A stretch of DNA of 36,858 nt, taken from positions 1 through 36,858 of the forward strand of contig JANJUN010000057.1 in the NCBI GenBank assembly GCA_024710565.1, written 5' to 3'. Made by a program: the position numbers and the translations under genes. The DNA comes from Candidatus Altimarinota bacterium (GTDB lineage Bacteria > Patescibacteriota > Gracilibacteria > BD1-5 > UBA6164). Shown here piece after piece: positions 20,625 to 30,381 of this stretch. Below the pieces are notes generated by a model that ran no database searches, was not told the origin of the DNA, and worked only from the letters and a program-made list of their open reading frames with translations. Every line of letters starts with the position of its first letter. Positions within the stretch are counted from its first letter, which is position 1.

Positions 20625-20969
20625 TTATTTTACAAAAGCTAAAACTTTTGAGAAAACTTGTGGATTTGTAATAGCTAAGTTTGATAAAACTTTTCTGTTT
20701 AATAAAACAGATTTTTTATACATAGCATTGATAAATCTTGAATAAGTACTTCCTTCTTGTCTTACAGCAGTATTAATTCTTATTGTCCATAATCTTCTGA
20801 AATCTCTTTTTTTCGTTTTTCTACCGATATATGAGTTTAATCCAGCTTTCATCCAAGCAGTTTTTGCTCTTGAAAATTGTCTAGAATTTAATAATCTAAA
20901 TCCTTTTACTGCTTTTAATATTTTTTTGTGTCTTTTTCTAGTCATGACACCTCTTTTTACTCTAACCAT
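20625..20969 (-). CDS. rplT: Ribosomal protein L20
   Basis: 114 residues, a full-length L20 needed for early assembly of the large subunit. MVRVKRGVMTRKRHKKILKA and GRKTKKRDFRRLWTIRIN are the conserved segments. It ends the rpsT-infC-rpmI-rplT operon. L20 often represses its own operon; no L20-type pseudoknot is obvious in the 76-base gap to rpmI, though such structures are hard to see by eye. There are no TGA codons. Confidence 0.97.
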   Translation of the reverse strand: MVRVKRGVMTRKRHKKILKAVKGFRLLNSRQFSRAKTAWMKAGLNSYIGRKTKKRDFRRLWTIRINTAVRQEGSTYSRFINAMYKKSVLLNRKVLSNLAITNPQVFSKVLAFVK

Positions 20970-21045
20970 ATTTTTAAATTATAAGTTGTAAATTATAGAA
21001 ATGAGATAATTGTATTACTCACATTCTTTTTTTATTGTAATTGGT

Positions 21046-21240
21046 CTATGCAAATGGAAGTTGTTGTCTGATTTTTCTTGTCTCTGTAGCAGATACAACA
21101 AGACCGTATCTATTTCTTCCTTTTGCTTTTTTACTTTTGTCTGAAAGTAAGTGTCTTTTCCAAGCTTTTGCAAGTTTAAATTTACCTTTTGCAGTAACTT
21201 TTACTCTTTTTTTAACTCAGCTTCTAGTTTTTAAAGTCAT
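21046..21240 (-). CDS. rpmI: Ribosomal protein L35
   Basis: 64 residues: KTRSGVKKRVKVTAKGKFK, then KRHLLSDKSKKAKGR and the C-terminal IRQQLPFA, all typical of L35. The Gly of KTRSG is a TGA, which hides this gene under the standard code. The stop is TAG. It sits between infC and rplT as in most bacteria. Confidence 0.95.
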
Positions 21241-21288
21241 AGTTTTTAAATTAAAATATATTTTACATATCCTTTTTAGGGGATAATA

Positions 21289-21798
21289 TTATTTAGGTAA
21301 AAGCATTACAATAAAATTACTTCCTGCTTTTACTAATTTCTTATCAATTTTATAAAAATTCTCTAACATAGATACAAAAGTTTCAATCTTTTGAAATGCT
21401 ATATCTTCATAATGATTTTCTCTCCCTCTTAAAACAAGCATTACTTTGAGCGGATGACCATCTTTTGCAAATTTTTCTGCTTGATTTTTTTTCACTTCCA
21501 AGTCATGATCTCCAATTTTAAAAGTAATTTTAATTGTTTTTAAATCTGGGGCTTTTCCTTTTTGTTTATTTTTTTGGTCTTGCTTCTTTTGTTTATATAG
21601 AAACTTTCCATAATCAAGCATTTTTACAATAGTAAGTTCTCCTTCACGACCGATTTGCATCAGATCTAAAGCATTTTCACGAGCTTTTTGTTTTGCGTCT
21701 GAAAGTGACATTTCTCACAAAACTTCTCACTCATCAGTAATAAGTTTTACTTTGGATGCTTTTATTTCATCATTTAAAGGTCTTTTGTTCTCTTTCAT
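21289..21798 (-). CDS. infC: Translation initiation factor IF-3
   Basis: 169 residues, normal IF-3 length. N-domain: NDEIKASKVKLITDEGEVLG and MSLSDAKQKARENALDLMQI; linker and C-domain: DYGKFLYKQKKQDQKNK and KIGDHDLEVKKNQAEKFAKDG. It discriminates initiator tRNA and start codons on the 30S subunit. The start is an ordinary ATG (21796-21798), unlike the AUU used for autoregulation in enterobacteria, and lies nine bases after the rpsT stop. The first two glycines (DEGEVLG) are TGA. Confidence 0.97.
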
Positions 21799-21807
21799 GA
21801 ACTTGGA

Positions 21808-22119
21808 TTAAGATTGTAAAGAAGTTTCTAATTTTTTTAGCATTCCAGCATATTTTGATTTTTTTCTATCACCATTATTTTTATGGATGATATTTTTTTT
21901 CACGAGTTTATCAATATTTGATTGTAATCCTGATCAAACAGTTTTACCATCTTCTTTTCTATTGAAAAACACTTTTTTTGCTGCTGCTAAATCGTTATTT
22001 TTTACGGCAGCTTCGAAAGCTTTTCTAGTTTCTTTAAACATTTCTTTAAAATGTTCATTTCTTGAGTGTTTTTTTACACTTTGTTTTAATGCTTTTTTCG
22101 CAGATTTAATTATTGGCAT
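21808..22119 (-). CDS. rpsT: Ribosomal protein S20
   Basis: 103 residues, a three-helix small-subunit protein: MPIIKSAKKALKQSVKKHSR and the C-terminal helix ending KLETSLQS. It is a little longer than usual (85-90), with a Lys-rich tail. It is the first gene of an operon with infC, rpmI and rplT, not a usual partner set for rpsT, and has a 77-base structured leader. The TGA glycine before LQSNIDKLVKK is at the expected turn. Confidence 0.92.
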
Positions 22120-22144
22120 AATATTGGCTTAAAATAAATATAAA

Positions 22145-22186
22145 ATAACTCTTTGGGGCTAGTTATTCGTATTGTCCTTTGACAAT
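22145..22186 (-). promoter_or_regulatory. Structured leader of the rpsT-infC operon (possible attenuator)
   Basis: On the minus strand the leader holds two hairpins: ATTGTC-AAAG-GACAAT (22171-22186) and AATAACT-N10-AGTTATT (22145-22168 on the plus strand), the second followed by a U-rich stretch. The second has the shape of a weak intrinsic terminator upstream of the rpsT start. Confidence 0.5.
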
Positions 22187-22196
22187 ATACCGCGAC

Positions 22197-22224
22197 ATTA
22201 TATAAAATAAATGAAAATAGTCAA
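22197..22224 (-). promoter_or_regulatory. Promoter of the rpsT-infC-rpmI-rplT operon
   Basis: Minus strand TTGACT (22219-22224), 16 bases, TATAAT (22197-22202), a near-consensus sigma70-type promoter. The -35 lies in the 3' arm of the pheT terminator hairpin. Confidence 0.65.
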
Positions 22225-22253
22225 AAAATTTTTATATTTTTTGACTATTTTTT
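22214..22253 (-). terminator. Intrinsic terminator of pheT
   Basis: AAAATAGTCAAAAAAT and its complement around a short loop, overlapping the pheT stop codon at 22253-22255, with T's on the far side. Confidence 0.75.
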
Positions 22254-24622
22254 TATCTTAATACTCCACCGGCTTTTGCTACTTTTGTGATAATGTCATC
22301 AATCATGTGTTTTTTTACTTCATCACTTATGGTTTCTGTCATCGATTGGATGTATACTTTAAAGCTTAAACTTCTTTTTCCAGGGAGCTTCTCTTCATTT
22401 TCATAAATATCGAAAAGTTCTACTTTTTGGATAAGTTTTTTATCTACTCATGCAATAGTATTTGCTATTTCTCTTCCGGCAATAGTCTTATCAACCACAA
22501 AAGAGAGGTCAAAGTTATTTTCTTGGAAGTTAGAAACTTCACTTGCTTTTACTTTATTATATGCATTTGGAAGTAATTTAGAAACCTCAATTTCAAAAAA
22601 ACCTACTCTTTGATTTACATCAAATCTTTTTGCAATACTTGGGTGAACTTCTCAGATATACCCGATCTCTTTTCCTCTTACGATGATTTTTGCTACTCTT
22701 CCAGAATGAGCATATGTTGGAGGAGTTTCTAGGTTTTCAAAATGAAATTTATCTACGAAAATCGTTTTTAAAAAATTGGAGATACTATTTTGCATATCAT
22801 AATATACGATTTCTTTATCGCTAGTCATAACTCAAGAAAGTCTGTAATCTTCATTTATTTCTGTTCATTTTTTAGAAAAAACTTTTTCGATTTCAAAGAG
22901 CTTTATATTTTTTCTATCCCTAATATTTTCTTCCAATCCTCTCATAAGATTTGGAATAAGGCTATTTCTCATATGAGTAGCTTCTTCACTGAGATAATTT
23001 TTGAGTGGGACACATTCTTCAATATTTCCTCAGAGTTTTTCCATGAGTTCTTTATTCACAAAAGAATAATTATAAACATCAAAAAATCAGATATCGCTAA
23101 AATATTTTTTTGAATCATTTTTGAGGTGATACATAGGATCTTGAATAATAGCTCCGAGATTGATTCTCGGTACGGTAGTGATGATATTGTCATATCCATC
23201 AATTCTTGCTATTTCTTCAGCAATATCGGCTTTTGTGTTGAGTTCTTTTCTCCAAAATGGAATATGAAGGATTGAGTCTATTTTTTTAATTCCGAGATTT
23301 TGTAATATTTCTACGACATAGCTTTCCTCATAGTGAGCGCCGATAAGATTATTGTAAAAAGCCAAATCAAAAGTTTGTGTGATTTCTTTTTGTTTTCCTT
23401 CATACGCATCAAAGTATCATTCTATTTTGAGATTTGGAAATACTTTTTCTAATTCTTCAACAATAAATGCACTTGCATAGTGGGCTAATTCAGGAACAAT
23501 ATCTTTTTCAAAAACATTGAGTGCGTCTGTTCTGAGTCAGAGTCTTTTTCCTGTCATTCTCAAGATTGCCTGATCAAAATGAGCCGTTTCAATTAAAATA
23601 TTTTTTGTACTTTCAGAAACAGCAGATGATTTTCCTCATATAATTCCTCAGAGTGCAAGGACTTTTTTGCTATCAGCAATAACGATATCTTTTTCACATA
23701 GTTCGTATATTTTATCATCAAGAGCTTCTAAAGTTTCTCCAGATTTTGCGTATCTTACGATGATATGCCCCTCTATTTTATCAGCATCAAAAATATGTGC
23801 AGGTTGTCCATAAAAATATAAAGAATAATTTGAGATATCAACTAATAATCATTTTACAGCATGTCCAGATGCTTCAATAATTGTTTTTATTTCTTCATTT
23901 GAAGCGGTATTTCCTACTCAAGAGACTTTGGTGAGAGAATATCTTTTTACTTCTTTTGGAAGCGTATTTTCTGCTTGAAGGAGAGGAGTATTTGCAAAAT
24001 TTCTTTGAGAGTATTCTAACTCTAGTTTTTTTCCATGGATAGTAGCAACTTCTCTTAATACTCCCATATATGAAAACATATCGGGTCTATGATTGATAGC
24101 CTTATTGTCGATTTCTAAAATTTCATCGTCTTTTTCTAAAGCGATTGCGAGGTTTGTACCAGGAGCTACTGATAAAAATGAAAGGTCTAAAATTTCTTTC
24201 TCACTTTTTGCTGGAAACTCATCTTTTAGTCCTATTTCTTCAGAAGCACAAATCATTCATAAACTTTCTATTCAGCGTATAGCTGTTTTTTTCATAATTA
24301 CTGGTTCTCATTCTCCATGCCAGAGGACACTTGCTCCGATTTTTGCAACAGCAACTCATTGTCAGATTTCTAAATTTGAACCTCCACATACTATTTGGAC
24401 ATCACTTTCTTCACCAATATTTACTTGGCAAACTCTCAGACTATCTGCGTCAGGATGAGCTTCTATTTTTGTAACTTTCCCAAAGACGATATTTTCAAAA
24501 GCTTTTTTTTCTGAGTGAATTTCTTCTACTTCAGCAGTGTGCATAATTAAGTCTTGAGCAACTTTTTCAGCACTTTCTATATAGGGTAAATATTTTTTGA
24601 GTATTTTGTATGAAACTTTCAT
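22253..24622 (-). CDS. pheT: Phenylalanyl-tRNA synthetase beta subunit
   Basis: 789 residues, full length. It holds the N-terminal tRNA-binding domain (FGKVTKIEAHPDADSLRVCQ), the B3/B4 editing domain (NHRPDMFSYMGVLREVA, GGIIGGKSSAVS), the B5 domain (WRKELNTKADIAEEIARIDG), the catalytic-like core, and a C-terminal FDX-ACB domain (FDLSFVVDKTIAGREIANTI). The ATG at 24620-24622 gives the usual MKVSYKILKKYL start; an in-frame ATG ten codons upstream gives an unlikely extension. pheS is not next to it. Dozens of TGA codons fall at conserved glycines such as the GG of LALGGIIGG. Confidence 0.96.
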
Positions 24623-24661
24623 TTTTCTCTTTATAAATAGTAAAATTTGCATAATAATAAA

Positions 24662-24689
24662 AAAAAACTTGTTTTTGGCAAGTTTTTTA
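24662..24689 (-). terminator. Intrinsic terminator after the collagen-like gene
   Basis: AAAAAACTTG and CAAGTTTTTT around a seven-base loop, followed by T's on the minus strand. It lies between the collagen-like gene and pheT. Confidence 0.8.
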
Positions 24690-24723
24690 TAACTTTGGAT
24701 ATTGTGATATAATACTATTCACA

Positions 24724-25368
24724 CTAAGCTTTTCTTACGCAACGAACTTTAAGAGAGTTTGTTTTTAATATAGTATTCGATACAGCCCCTGATACTAGAT
24801 TTTGACTCCATGCATAACTAGCCCCATTTTCAGTTCTTGACCAGTAGGTATAACCAGCAAAGCCTCACATGTTATATAACATATCTAACTCTATTTTAGA
24901 TGGTAAATACCAATCAGATTTTCAATTTTTTGTCCCATTACAAGCCGTCATTGCACTATTCCAGGACATTTCTGTAGATTCATCGGATGCATATACGATC
25001 AGTCAAAATCATACATATTTTCATCATCAACAAGTATCTCAAGTTTGTTTTCCAGCACATTCACTTCATATTCCAGCTGGTCATATAGGACCTTGAGGTC
25101 AAGTTGCTCATGTATTTCCTTTGGCTCAAGCATCTCATTTTTCCCCTACTGGTCCAGGAATTAACTCTATAGTATCTAAATCGGTTCTTAATTCCTGCAT
25201 ATGAGATACGAGACTATTCCACATCTCTAATGTAAGGGGGGCTCATTCACTTTTATTTCAGAGTTCATTAAGTGCGATATTACTTGCGTATACTACCAAT
25301 ATAATTCAGCTACTAAATGCTATTCCTGAAATAAATCATCTTATTCCAGTTTCTAGAAATTTTTTCAT
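24724..25368 (-). CDS. Collagen-like repeat protein with a DUF1566 (Lcl) domain
   Basis: 214 residues. An N-terminal membrane anchor (about 10-33, with RGFISGIAFSSGI) is followed by a helical segment, then ten Gly-X-Y triplets at 72-101 (GPVGEKGDAGAKGNTGATGP and QGPIGPAGIG), a short Cys/Gly linker (CGGGK, three TGA in a row) and a DUF1566 domain: SWNSAMTACNG, SDWYLPSKIELDML, YWSRTENGASYAW and the end LKVRCVRKA. About half of the triplet glycines are TGA codons, so the collagen motif is invisible under the standard code. It is likely an extracellular stalk bearing a lectin-like head. The stop is TAG. Confidence 0.9.
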
Positions 25369-25411
25369 ATAAGATAATGTTAAAATATAAACTATTGTTT
25401 TATATAAATAA

Positions 25412-26152
25412 TTATTTTTTACTCATTACAAAGTAAACTCGTTCAGATTCAGCATTTACCTCTCAATAATGAAAGTCGAGCAATTCTTCTATATGGAATC
25501 CTTTGCTTTTGAGTTCTTTTTTTATCATATGAATAGGAAATGAGTTTTCTCTTACTTTTTCTGTGATAAGATCATATCTTCCATCAGCAGCTTTTTTAAA
25601 AATTTTTATAATCCATTCGTAAATTCACTCCTTTTTCAACATTTCAAGACAAACATTGTCTTCTCCAAAAGTATAAAATTGGGCAAATTCACGGGTAATA
25701 TTTTCAAACTCAAATAGGGTATTGATATCAAAAATAAAAATTCCATTTGTTTTAAGATGGATATAGGCCATTTCAAAAAATTTTTGCCATTCTTGCCAAG
25801 TTAATAGATGACATATAGAATTGTAATTACATAAAATGACATCAAACTGTTTTTCTAAATGAAAATTCGTCATATCTCATAAGATAAGATGTTTTTCATC
25901 CAAATTTTCTTTTGCTTTTTCAAGCATTCTTGGATTGATATCAAGACCAGTAATAGAGTACCCTAGATTTTGAAATTCTTTTGCCACTACTCCTGTTCCA
26001 CAAGCTGTTTCTAAAATAGAAATATTTTTAGGCGTATTTGGAATATATTTTTGTATGAGTTCGTGTAGAAAAGTTACTTCTTCATCAAGAGGTGAATTTA
26101 CTCATCTTACGATGGTATCATAGTATTCTAAAAAAATATTATACGTATTCAT
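25412..26152 (-). CDS. SAM-dependent class I methyltransferase
   Basis: 246 residues. Motif I is ILETACGTGVVAKEF, followed by YSITGLDINPRMLEKAKENL (the acidic residue after beta 2), then LILGDMTNF and FDVILCNYNSICHL (motif IV). The family acts on small molecules or unknown substrates; specificity cannot be read from the sequence. The C-terminus SERVYFVMSKK resembles a common end of this group. It sits between recA and the collagen-like gene without an evident functional link. One CGA codon (SE-CGA-VYF) falls where Arg is expected. Confidence 0.88.
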
Positions 26153-26204
26153 GGTATGTATTAAAAAATATTGCCTCGATTATATCAAAAAAAAATTAAA
26201 ATCA

Positions 26205-26231
26205 AAAAGACTCCTTTTTAAGAGTCTTTTT
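26205..26231 (-). terminator. Intrinsic terminator of recA
   Basis: AAAAGACTC and its imperfect complement around a seven-base loop, followed on the minus strand by T-rich sequence, four bases after the recA stop. Confidence 0.85.
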
Positions 26232-26234
26232 TAA

Positions 26235-27218
26235 CTATAAACTATTTTTAATAATTTCTTCGATTTCTTTTCCAAGAGCTGGATTTTCTACTAAATATTG
26301 TTTCACATTTTCTCTTCCTTGTCAGAGTTTTGTTTCTCCAAATGAGTAAAATGAACCAGATTTTTTAATAATCTCTAATTCACTTCCGATATCAACAATT
26401 TCTCCAGTTTTTGAAATTCATTCATTGTACATTACATCAAATTCTGCTTCTTTAAAAGGAGGAGCAATTTTATTTTTTACAATTTTTACTTTTGTTCTAT
26501 TTCCAGTTGCTTCTTTTTCATTTCCACTTCCAGCTTCAATTTTATCTTTTTTTCTTACTTCCAGTCTTTGAGATGCATAAAATTTGAGCGCATTTCCTCA
26601 AGTAGTCGTTTCTGGATTTCCAAACATAACTCAAATTTTCATTCTGATTTGGTTGATAAAAATCACACTACATCCAGATTTTGAAATAGGACCAGTTATT
26701 TTTCTGAGTGCTTGGGACATGAGTCTTGCTTGAAGTCACATATGTGAATCTCACATTTCTCATTCAATTTCTGCTTTTGGTGTAAGCGCAGCAACAGAGT
26801 CTACCACGATTAAATCAACCGCTCCAGATCTCACCAATGCTTCTACTATTTCAAGTGCTTGTTCTCCATAGTCTGGTTGAGAAATAATGAGATTATCAAT
26901 ATCAACTCAGATTTTTTTTGCATATGCAGGATCAAGTGCATGTTCTGCATCGATAAATGCTGCAGTTCCACCACTTTTTTGTACTTCCGCAATAGCATGA
27001 AGAGTAAGGGTGGTTTTTCCAGAAGATTCAGGACCATAAATTTCTATAATTCTTCCTTTTGCATATCCTCAACCAAGAGCTATATCAAGAGAGAGAGAGC
27101 CAGAAGAAGAAGTTTCTACATTCATAGTTTCTTTTTCTCAGAGTTTCATTACTGATCATTTTCAAAATTGTTTTTCTATCATAGCGAGTGCTTGAGAGAG
27201 AGCTTCTTTTTTATCCAT
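26235..27218 (-). CDS. recA: Recombinase RecA
   Basis: 327 residues. The P-loop is GPESSGKTT at 62-70; other signatures are [39 protein letters not shown] and the L1/L2 loops with [14 protein letters not shown] and [20 protein letters not shown]. It drives homologous recombination and, in many bacteria, the SOS response. No LexA-type operator was recognised upstream. Glycines of the ALGGGYAKGR strand and of the L2 loop are TGA. The stop is TAG. It is slightly shorter than E. coli RecA, mostly at the acidic tail. Confidence 0.98.
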
Positions 27219-27260
27219 ACTGTTTTATTAATAATAAATATATAATATGATTATATAGTG

Positions 27261-27289
27261 TTAGTATATATAATATTTGTATAAGTCAA
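27261..27289 (-). promoter_or_regulatory. Candidate promoter of recA
   Basis: Minus strand TTGACT (27284-27289) with TACTAA at 17 bases or TATACT at 15 bases downstream, about 45 bases upstream of the recA ATG. Confidence 0.45.
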
Positions 27290-27304
27290 ATTTATTTTTG
27301 AAAA

Positions 27305-27529
27305 TTATCACTTTATTCTATAGTTTTCTTTTATTCAAGAAGAAGTTCAAATAGCGATATTTTGTCAACCACATACGAGACATTTAAAAATATATCCATT
27401 TGGTTTGAGTCTTTCGGTTTCTACGAGACTTTCACAATCTTTGCAATAAAATGAAACATCTCATCTTTCTTCATTAAATGTTTCTCTTTTTTGAAAATCA
27501 TCTATATTTATCAGATCTTTATAATTCAT
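27305..27529 (-). CDS. Small zinc-ribbon protein
   Basis: 74 residues with two CxxC knuckles, FYCKDCESL and FKCLVCGGQN, the layout of a zinc ribbon. Nothing else is recognised. It lies 12 bases after the exonuclease gene stop, so the two are probably cotranscribed. Five TGA glycines, one in the second knuckle (CGG), keep it from showing under the standard code. Its small size and position suggest a nucleic-acid-related helper, but this is only a guess. Confidence 0.75.
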
Positions 27530-27541
27530 GCGGGGGGCTTA

Positions 27542-28150
27542 TTAAAATAAACTTAAAATTTGGTGTTTTTTTTCTTCTAGTTTTAGGACTCCAATTTTAT
27601 GAAGTTCTAAAAAAGCTTTTAGAGTTGCTTCCACGTCAACTATCGCGTCGTGTGCTCAGATAAAGTATTCTCAAAATAGTTTTTTGTAGAGCTCTCAGAG
27701 TTTCGGGTATTTAAATCTTTCCCCACTTCCAGGGAGAGCACAATAATCTACGGTTGTTTTCATCGTACACATAACTTGTTTTGGTCTATAGTCATATTCA
27801 CGCTCGAGTCTTTTTAATTCCAATTTGATCATTTCTTCATCATATTCAATATTATGTCCGATAACAACATCACTTTCGTTAATGATTTGAAGAAAATCAT
27901 CAATATACTCTTCGATGCTCGGAGCATTTTTTATATCAATATCATAAATATGGTGCACTTGACTGGCCGCATAAGGAATAGAAATCTTTGGCTTAATAAA
28001 TTGGTTAATTCTTTTTATTTCTCTGAACTCACCATCTACTAATTCTCCGTAAATTCATGCGAATTGTATAATATAGGGTTGCGCGTCTAAATCAGGATTT
28101 TTCTTGTCAATAAATCAAGTTGTTTCTGTATCAAATATTAGTATTTTCAT
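27542..28150 (-). CDS. DnaQ-like 3'-5' exonuclease (DEDDh family)
   Basis: 202 residues with all three Exo motifs: FDTETTG (Asp7, Glu9), VVIGHNIEYDEEM (ExoII Asp) and GAHDAIVDVEATLKAF (ExoIII His and Asp). This is the fold of the DNA polymerase III epsilon subunit and of stand-alone proofreading or repair exonucleases. There is no polymerase or helicase domain. Lying next to recA and a zinc ribbon, a repair role is reasonable. The C-terminus is short and ends KKHQILSLF. Confidence 0.92.
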
Positions 28151-28195
28151 AAAAAAAAATAATCTATTAAGTGAAAAATAGTTTAAAAAATTATA

Positions 28196-28227
28196 AAAAA
28201 AAAGCAAACTTTATTGTTTGCTTTTTT
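28196..28227 (-). terminator. Intrinsic terminator of the sigma-4/HARE gene
   Basis: AAAAAAGCAAAC and its complement around a six-base loop with a T run on the minus strand, beginning at the stop codon. Confidence 0.88.
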
Positions 28228-29296
28228 ACATTGATTCTTTTAATTGATAATAATTTCTTCCGACCCTCGCGATAACTTTTTTATTTTGAAGGTTCATATA
28301 AATAGTAGTGTTTTTCACTTTTCTCACTTTTAATACTTTCGCTATAATTTCTTCAGTACTCATTGGTTCACCATGTTTTTTCATAATATCAACAATCACA
28401 TCTAACACGGTTCCTGGTTTATAAATTCACCAATCCTTGAGAGCGTAAATTCATCTTCCTACTAAAACGAATTCATTATTTCTAATAAGTTCATTATGTA
28501 CGGTGTTTACCTTTACGGTTTCTCCCATACTTTCAGTAATTTTATTGGCAATAGAGATGAAATGCATTGGTATTTTTTCTTTTCTGAGAATATATACGGC
28601 TTTATCCTTGAGTGTTTTTGGATTTAAAATTTTCCATTTTTCTAATCAAATGAGCGTTTCTTCTCCTGATACAATATCTTCATATACGTCTAATACGGCA
28701 TCAATAAAAGTATTTTTGAGAGCACTATTTTTAAGATTTATTTTTATCATTTCATATAAAGATGCTTTTTCCATAACATCTTTTCTTTTTTTTAAAATAG
28801 CCGTTGCTTCTTTATAAATAGCATCAATACTTTTTTTGCTGATTTTTGGAAGATAGAAATAGGTTCTTGTCCCGAGTTTTGGTTTTGATTTTACGATATC
28901 ATAATCAGATTGAACGATGGTTTCTAAAATAGAGGCGTTCATATTTTTTTCCAGTTCGAATCATTTTATAATAGCATTGATAAGTTTATCTTTTGTAAGA
29001 AGTCCTGCATGCTCTTCTAAGATTTGTTTTGCGTATTCTTGAATTTGTACGAGGGTAGTAGCTTTTACGACTCTTCCAATTTTCTTAATTCATGAATCTT
29101 CTATTTGTCTTACTCTTTCTCTGGTAATATTTGGCGAAAATGAGTCTCCAATATTTTGAAGGGTTTCTTTTTCTCCATGTAATCCAATTCTTCTTTCGAT
29201 AACATTTTTCTCTTTTGTAGAAAGCGCCTTTAAAATCTCTTGAAATGTGCTTACGATAGAGATGTTATTTATTTCCTTTGTTTGCATATGTACCAT
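28226..29296 (-). CDS. Sigma region 4-like / HARE-HTH fusion protein
   Basis: 356 residues. The N-terminus (about 25-70) is a sigma70 region 4-like helix-turn-helix (LSTKEKNVIERRIGLHGEKE then NITRERVRQIEDS). The C-terminal part contains HARE-HTH-like winged-helix segments similar to the RNA polymerase delta subunit: DKAVYILRKEKIPMHFISIA and then VIVDIMKKHGEPMSTEEIIA. No sigma region 2 is present, so it cannot act as a full sigma factor; a transcription accessory or regulator binding RNA polymerase is the better guess. Two in-frame ATGs exist (29296 and 29287). Confidence 0.85.
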
Positions 29297-29316
29297 AGAA
29301 TTAAAGTTAAGAAAAT

Positions 29317-29346
29317 ATTATATAATGTTTTTTTAAGTAAAGTCAA
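29317..29346 (-). promoter_or_regulatory. Candidate promoter of the sigma-4/HARE gene
   Basis: Minus strand TTGACT (29341-29346) with TATAAT at 18 bases (29317-29322), about 20 bases upstream of the ATG. Confidence 0.55.
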
Positions 29347-29356
29347 GTTTTTTTCT

Positions 29357-29953
29357 TTAAAATGGAAGTTTCATATTATTTTCATGCGTATGGGCAGAAT
29401 TTTCTTGTCATAATCCATCTACGAGTCCATCATCTTGAATATATATAGAGGTTTTTGTTTTTCCAAAGAGATTCACTCCTCCTCCGATACAAGCAAGCGT
29501 ATATCAAACCATGGTGATAATAAGTCACTTTCCTAAGAGAATTCCTTCACGAAACATTTGGGTATTTTCTATTAAAAATATCCCATTCAAGCTCGTAAAA
29601 AATCAAAAAAATAATAGCATAATTATCAACACAGAATCCTTTGCTTTGAGATTAAAAATATTTTTAATCAATTCTTTTGCTTGTTGTCAAAATACTAAAA
29701 AAAGAATTTTTATATTTATAACCAGTAGGATATATCAAGTAATTCCAAGAAGTTTATAAAAAGCGTTTCCGACTAATTCGTTATTATAACTATCCACCCA
29801 ATTTCAAAAAAGTCAAAAAGTCGCTATAATAACTCATATCATGACGATTTTAAGGGGGTGGGAAATATTAAGTCATTCAAACTGAATAATACTGAAAATA
29901 TGTCCAAGAATTCTTTTGAGTTTTCTGTTTTTTGCACTTATTCTGTATGACAT
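29357..29953 (-). CDS. Unknown four-helix membrane protein
   Basis: 198 residues with four hydrophobic segments (about 35-52, 66-88, 105-128 and 138-160) and a soluble tail (KTKTSIYIQDDGLVDGLGQE) rich in acidic residues and His. I recognise no family. It is divergent from the second pilin cluster across a 100-base region that holds a promoter for that cluster. Ten or so TGA codons lie mainly in the membrane helices. It could be an envelope protein of the pilus system, but nothing in the sequence proves that. Confidence 0.65.
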
Positions 29954-29979
29954 TGTATTCTTTTTAATAGGTTAAAAAC

Positions 29980-30007
29980 TTTACATTTTTTACATAATTT
30001 TTACAAT
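29980..30007 (+). promoter_or_regulatory. Candidate promoter of the second pilin cluster
   Basis: TTTACA (29980-29985), 16 bases, TACAAT (30002-30007). Hexamers and spacing are the same as those upstream of the pilus/lectin cluster at 17326-17353. Confidence 0.55.
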
Positions 30008-30054
30008 AAGTAAAGTTTCATACTCTTTACAAAGCATTTTTTTATGTTAATAAT

Positions 30055-30147
30055 ATGATTGTGGAATTCTTTTTTTTGATTTCTGTGATTTTTTTATTAT
30101 TATATCTCGTAGTATACTTTTTTTCTTCTCAAAAATGAAAAAAATAA
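30055..30147 (+). CDS. Very short membrane peptide
   Basis: 30 residues: one hydrophobic helix (LISVIFLLLYLVVYFF) and a basic tail ending QKGKK, with one TGA glycine. It overlaps the next gene by 13 bases and follows a good promoter, which supports a real gene. Function unknown; it may simply couple translation to the next gene. Confidence 0.45.
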
Positions 30148-30380
30148 CCAATAGATTTCTTGATGTTCTTTTGCTTGTGGTGAGTTTTTTTGCTTCTTTA
30201 GTGAGAAGTTTTTTTTCGTTATTTATGAAAAAAAGAATAATAAAAAGATCAAGTTTTTTTGATACGATAGATTATGTAGCAAGAGTTTGGCCGCATTTTT
30301 TTTGGAAAAAACCCAGCTTATTTAAGATTTCAATATTTATGGCATCATTTATTAAATATGTATTTTATAACAAAAAATAA
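30135..30380 (+). CDS. Small basic membrane-associated protein
   Basis: 81 residues, Phe/Lys/Arg rich, with a hydrophobic segment at about 9-31 and several amphipathic stretches. It has no recognised domain. It lies one base before a prepilin gene, so it probably belongs to that cluster. The composition is unusual (about one fifth Phe), and a spurious frame is possible, but the tight fit to both neighbours argues for a gene. Confidence 0.5.
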   Translation: MKKITNRFLDVLLLVVSFFASLVRSFFSLFMKKRIIKRSSFFDTIDYVARVWPHFFWKKPSLFKISIFMASFIKYVFYNKK

Positions 30381-30381
30381 T

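Noticed and set aside
24690-24720. A plus-strand promoter (TATAAT near 24710) after the collagen-like gene
   Set aside because: It has no properly spaced -35 and no plus-strand gene follows it.
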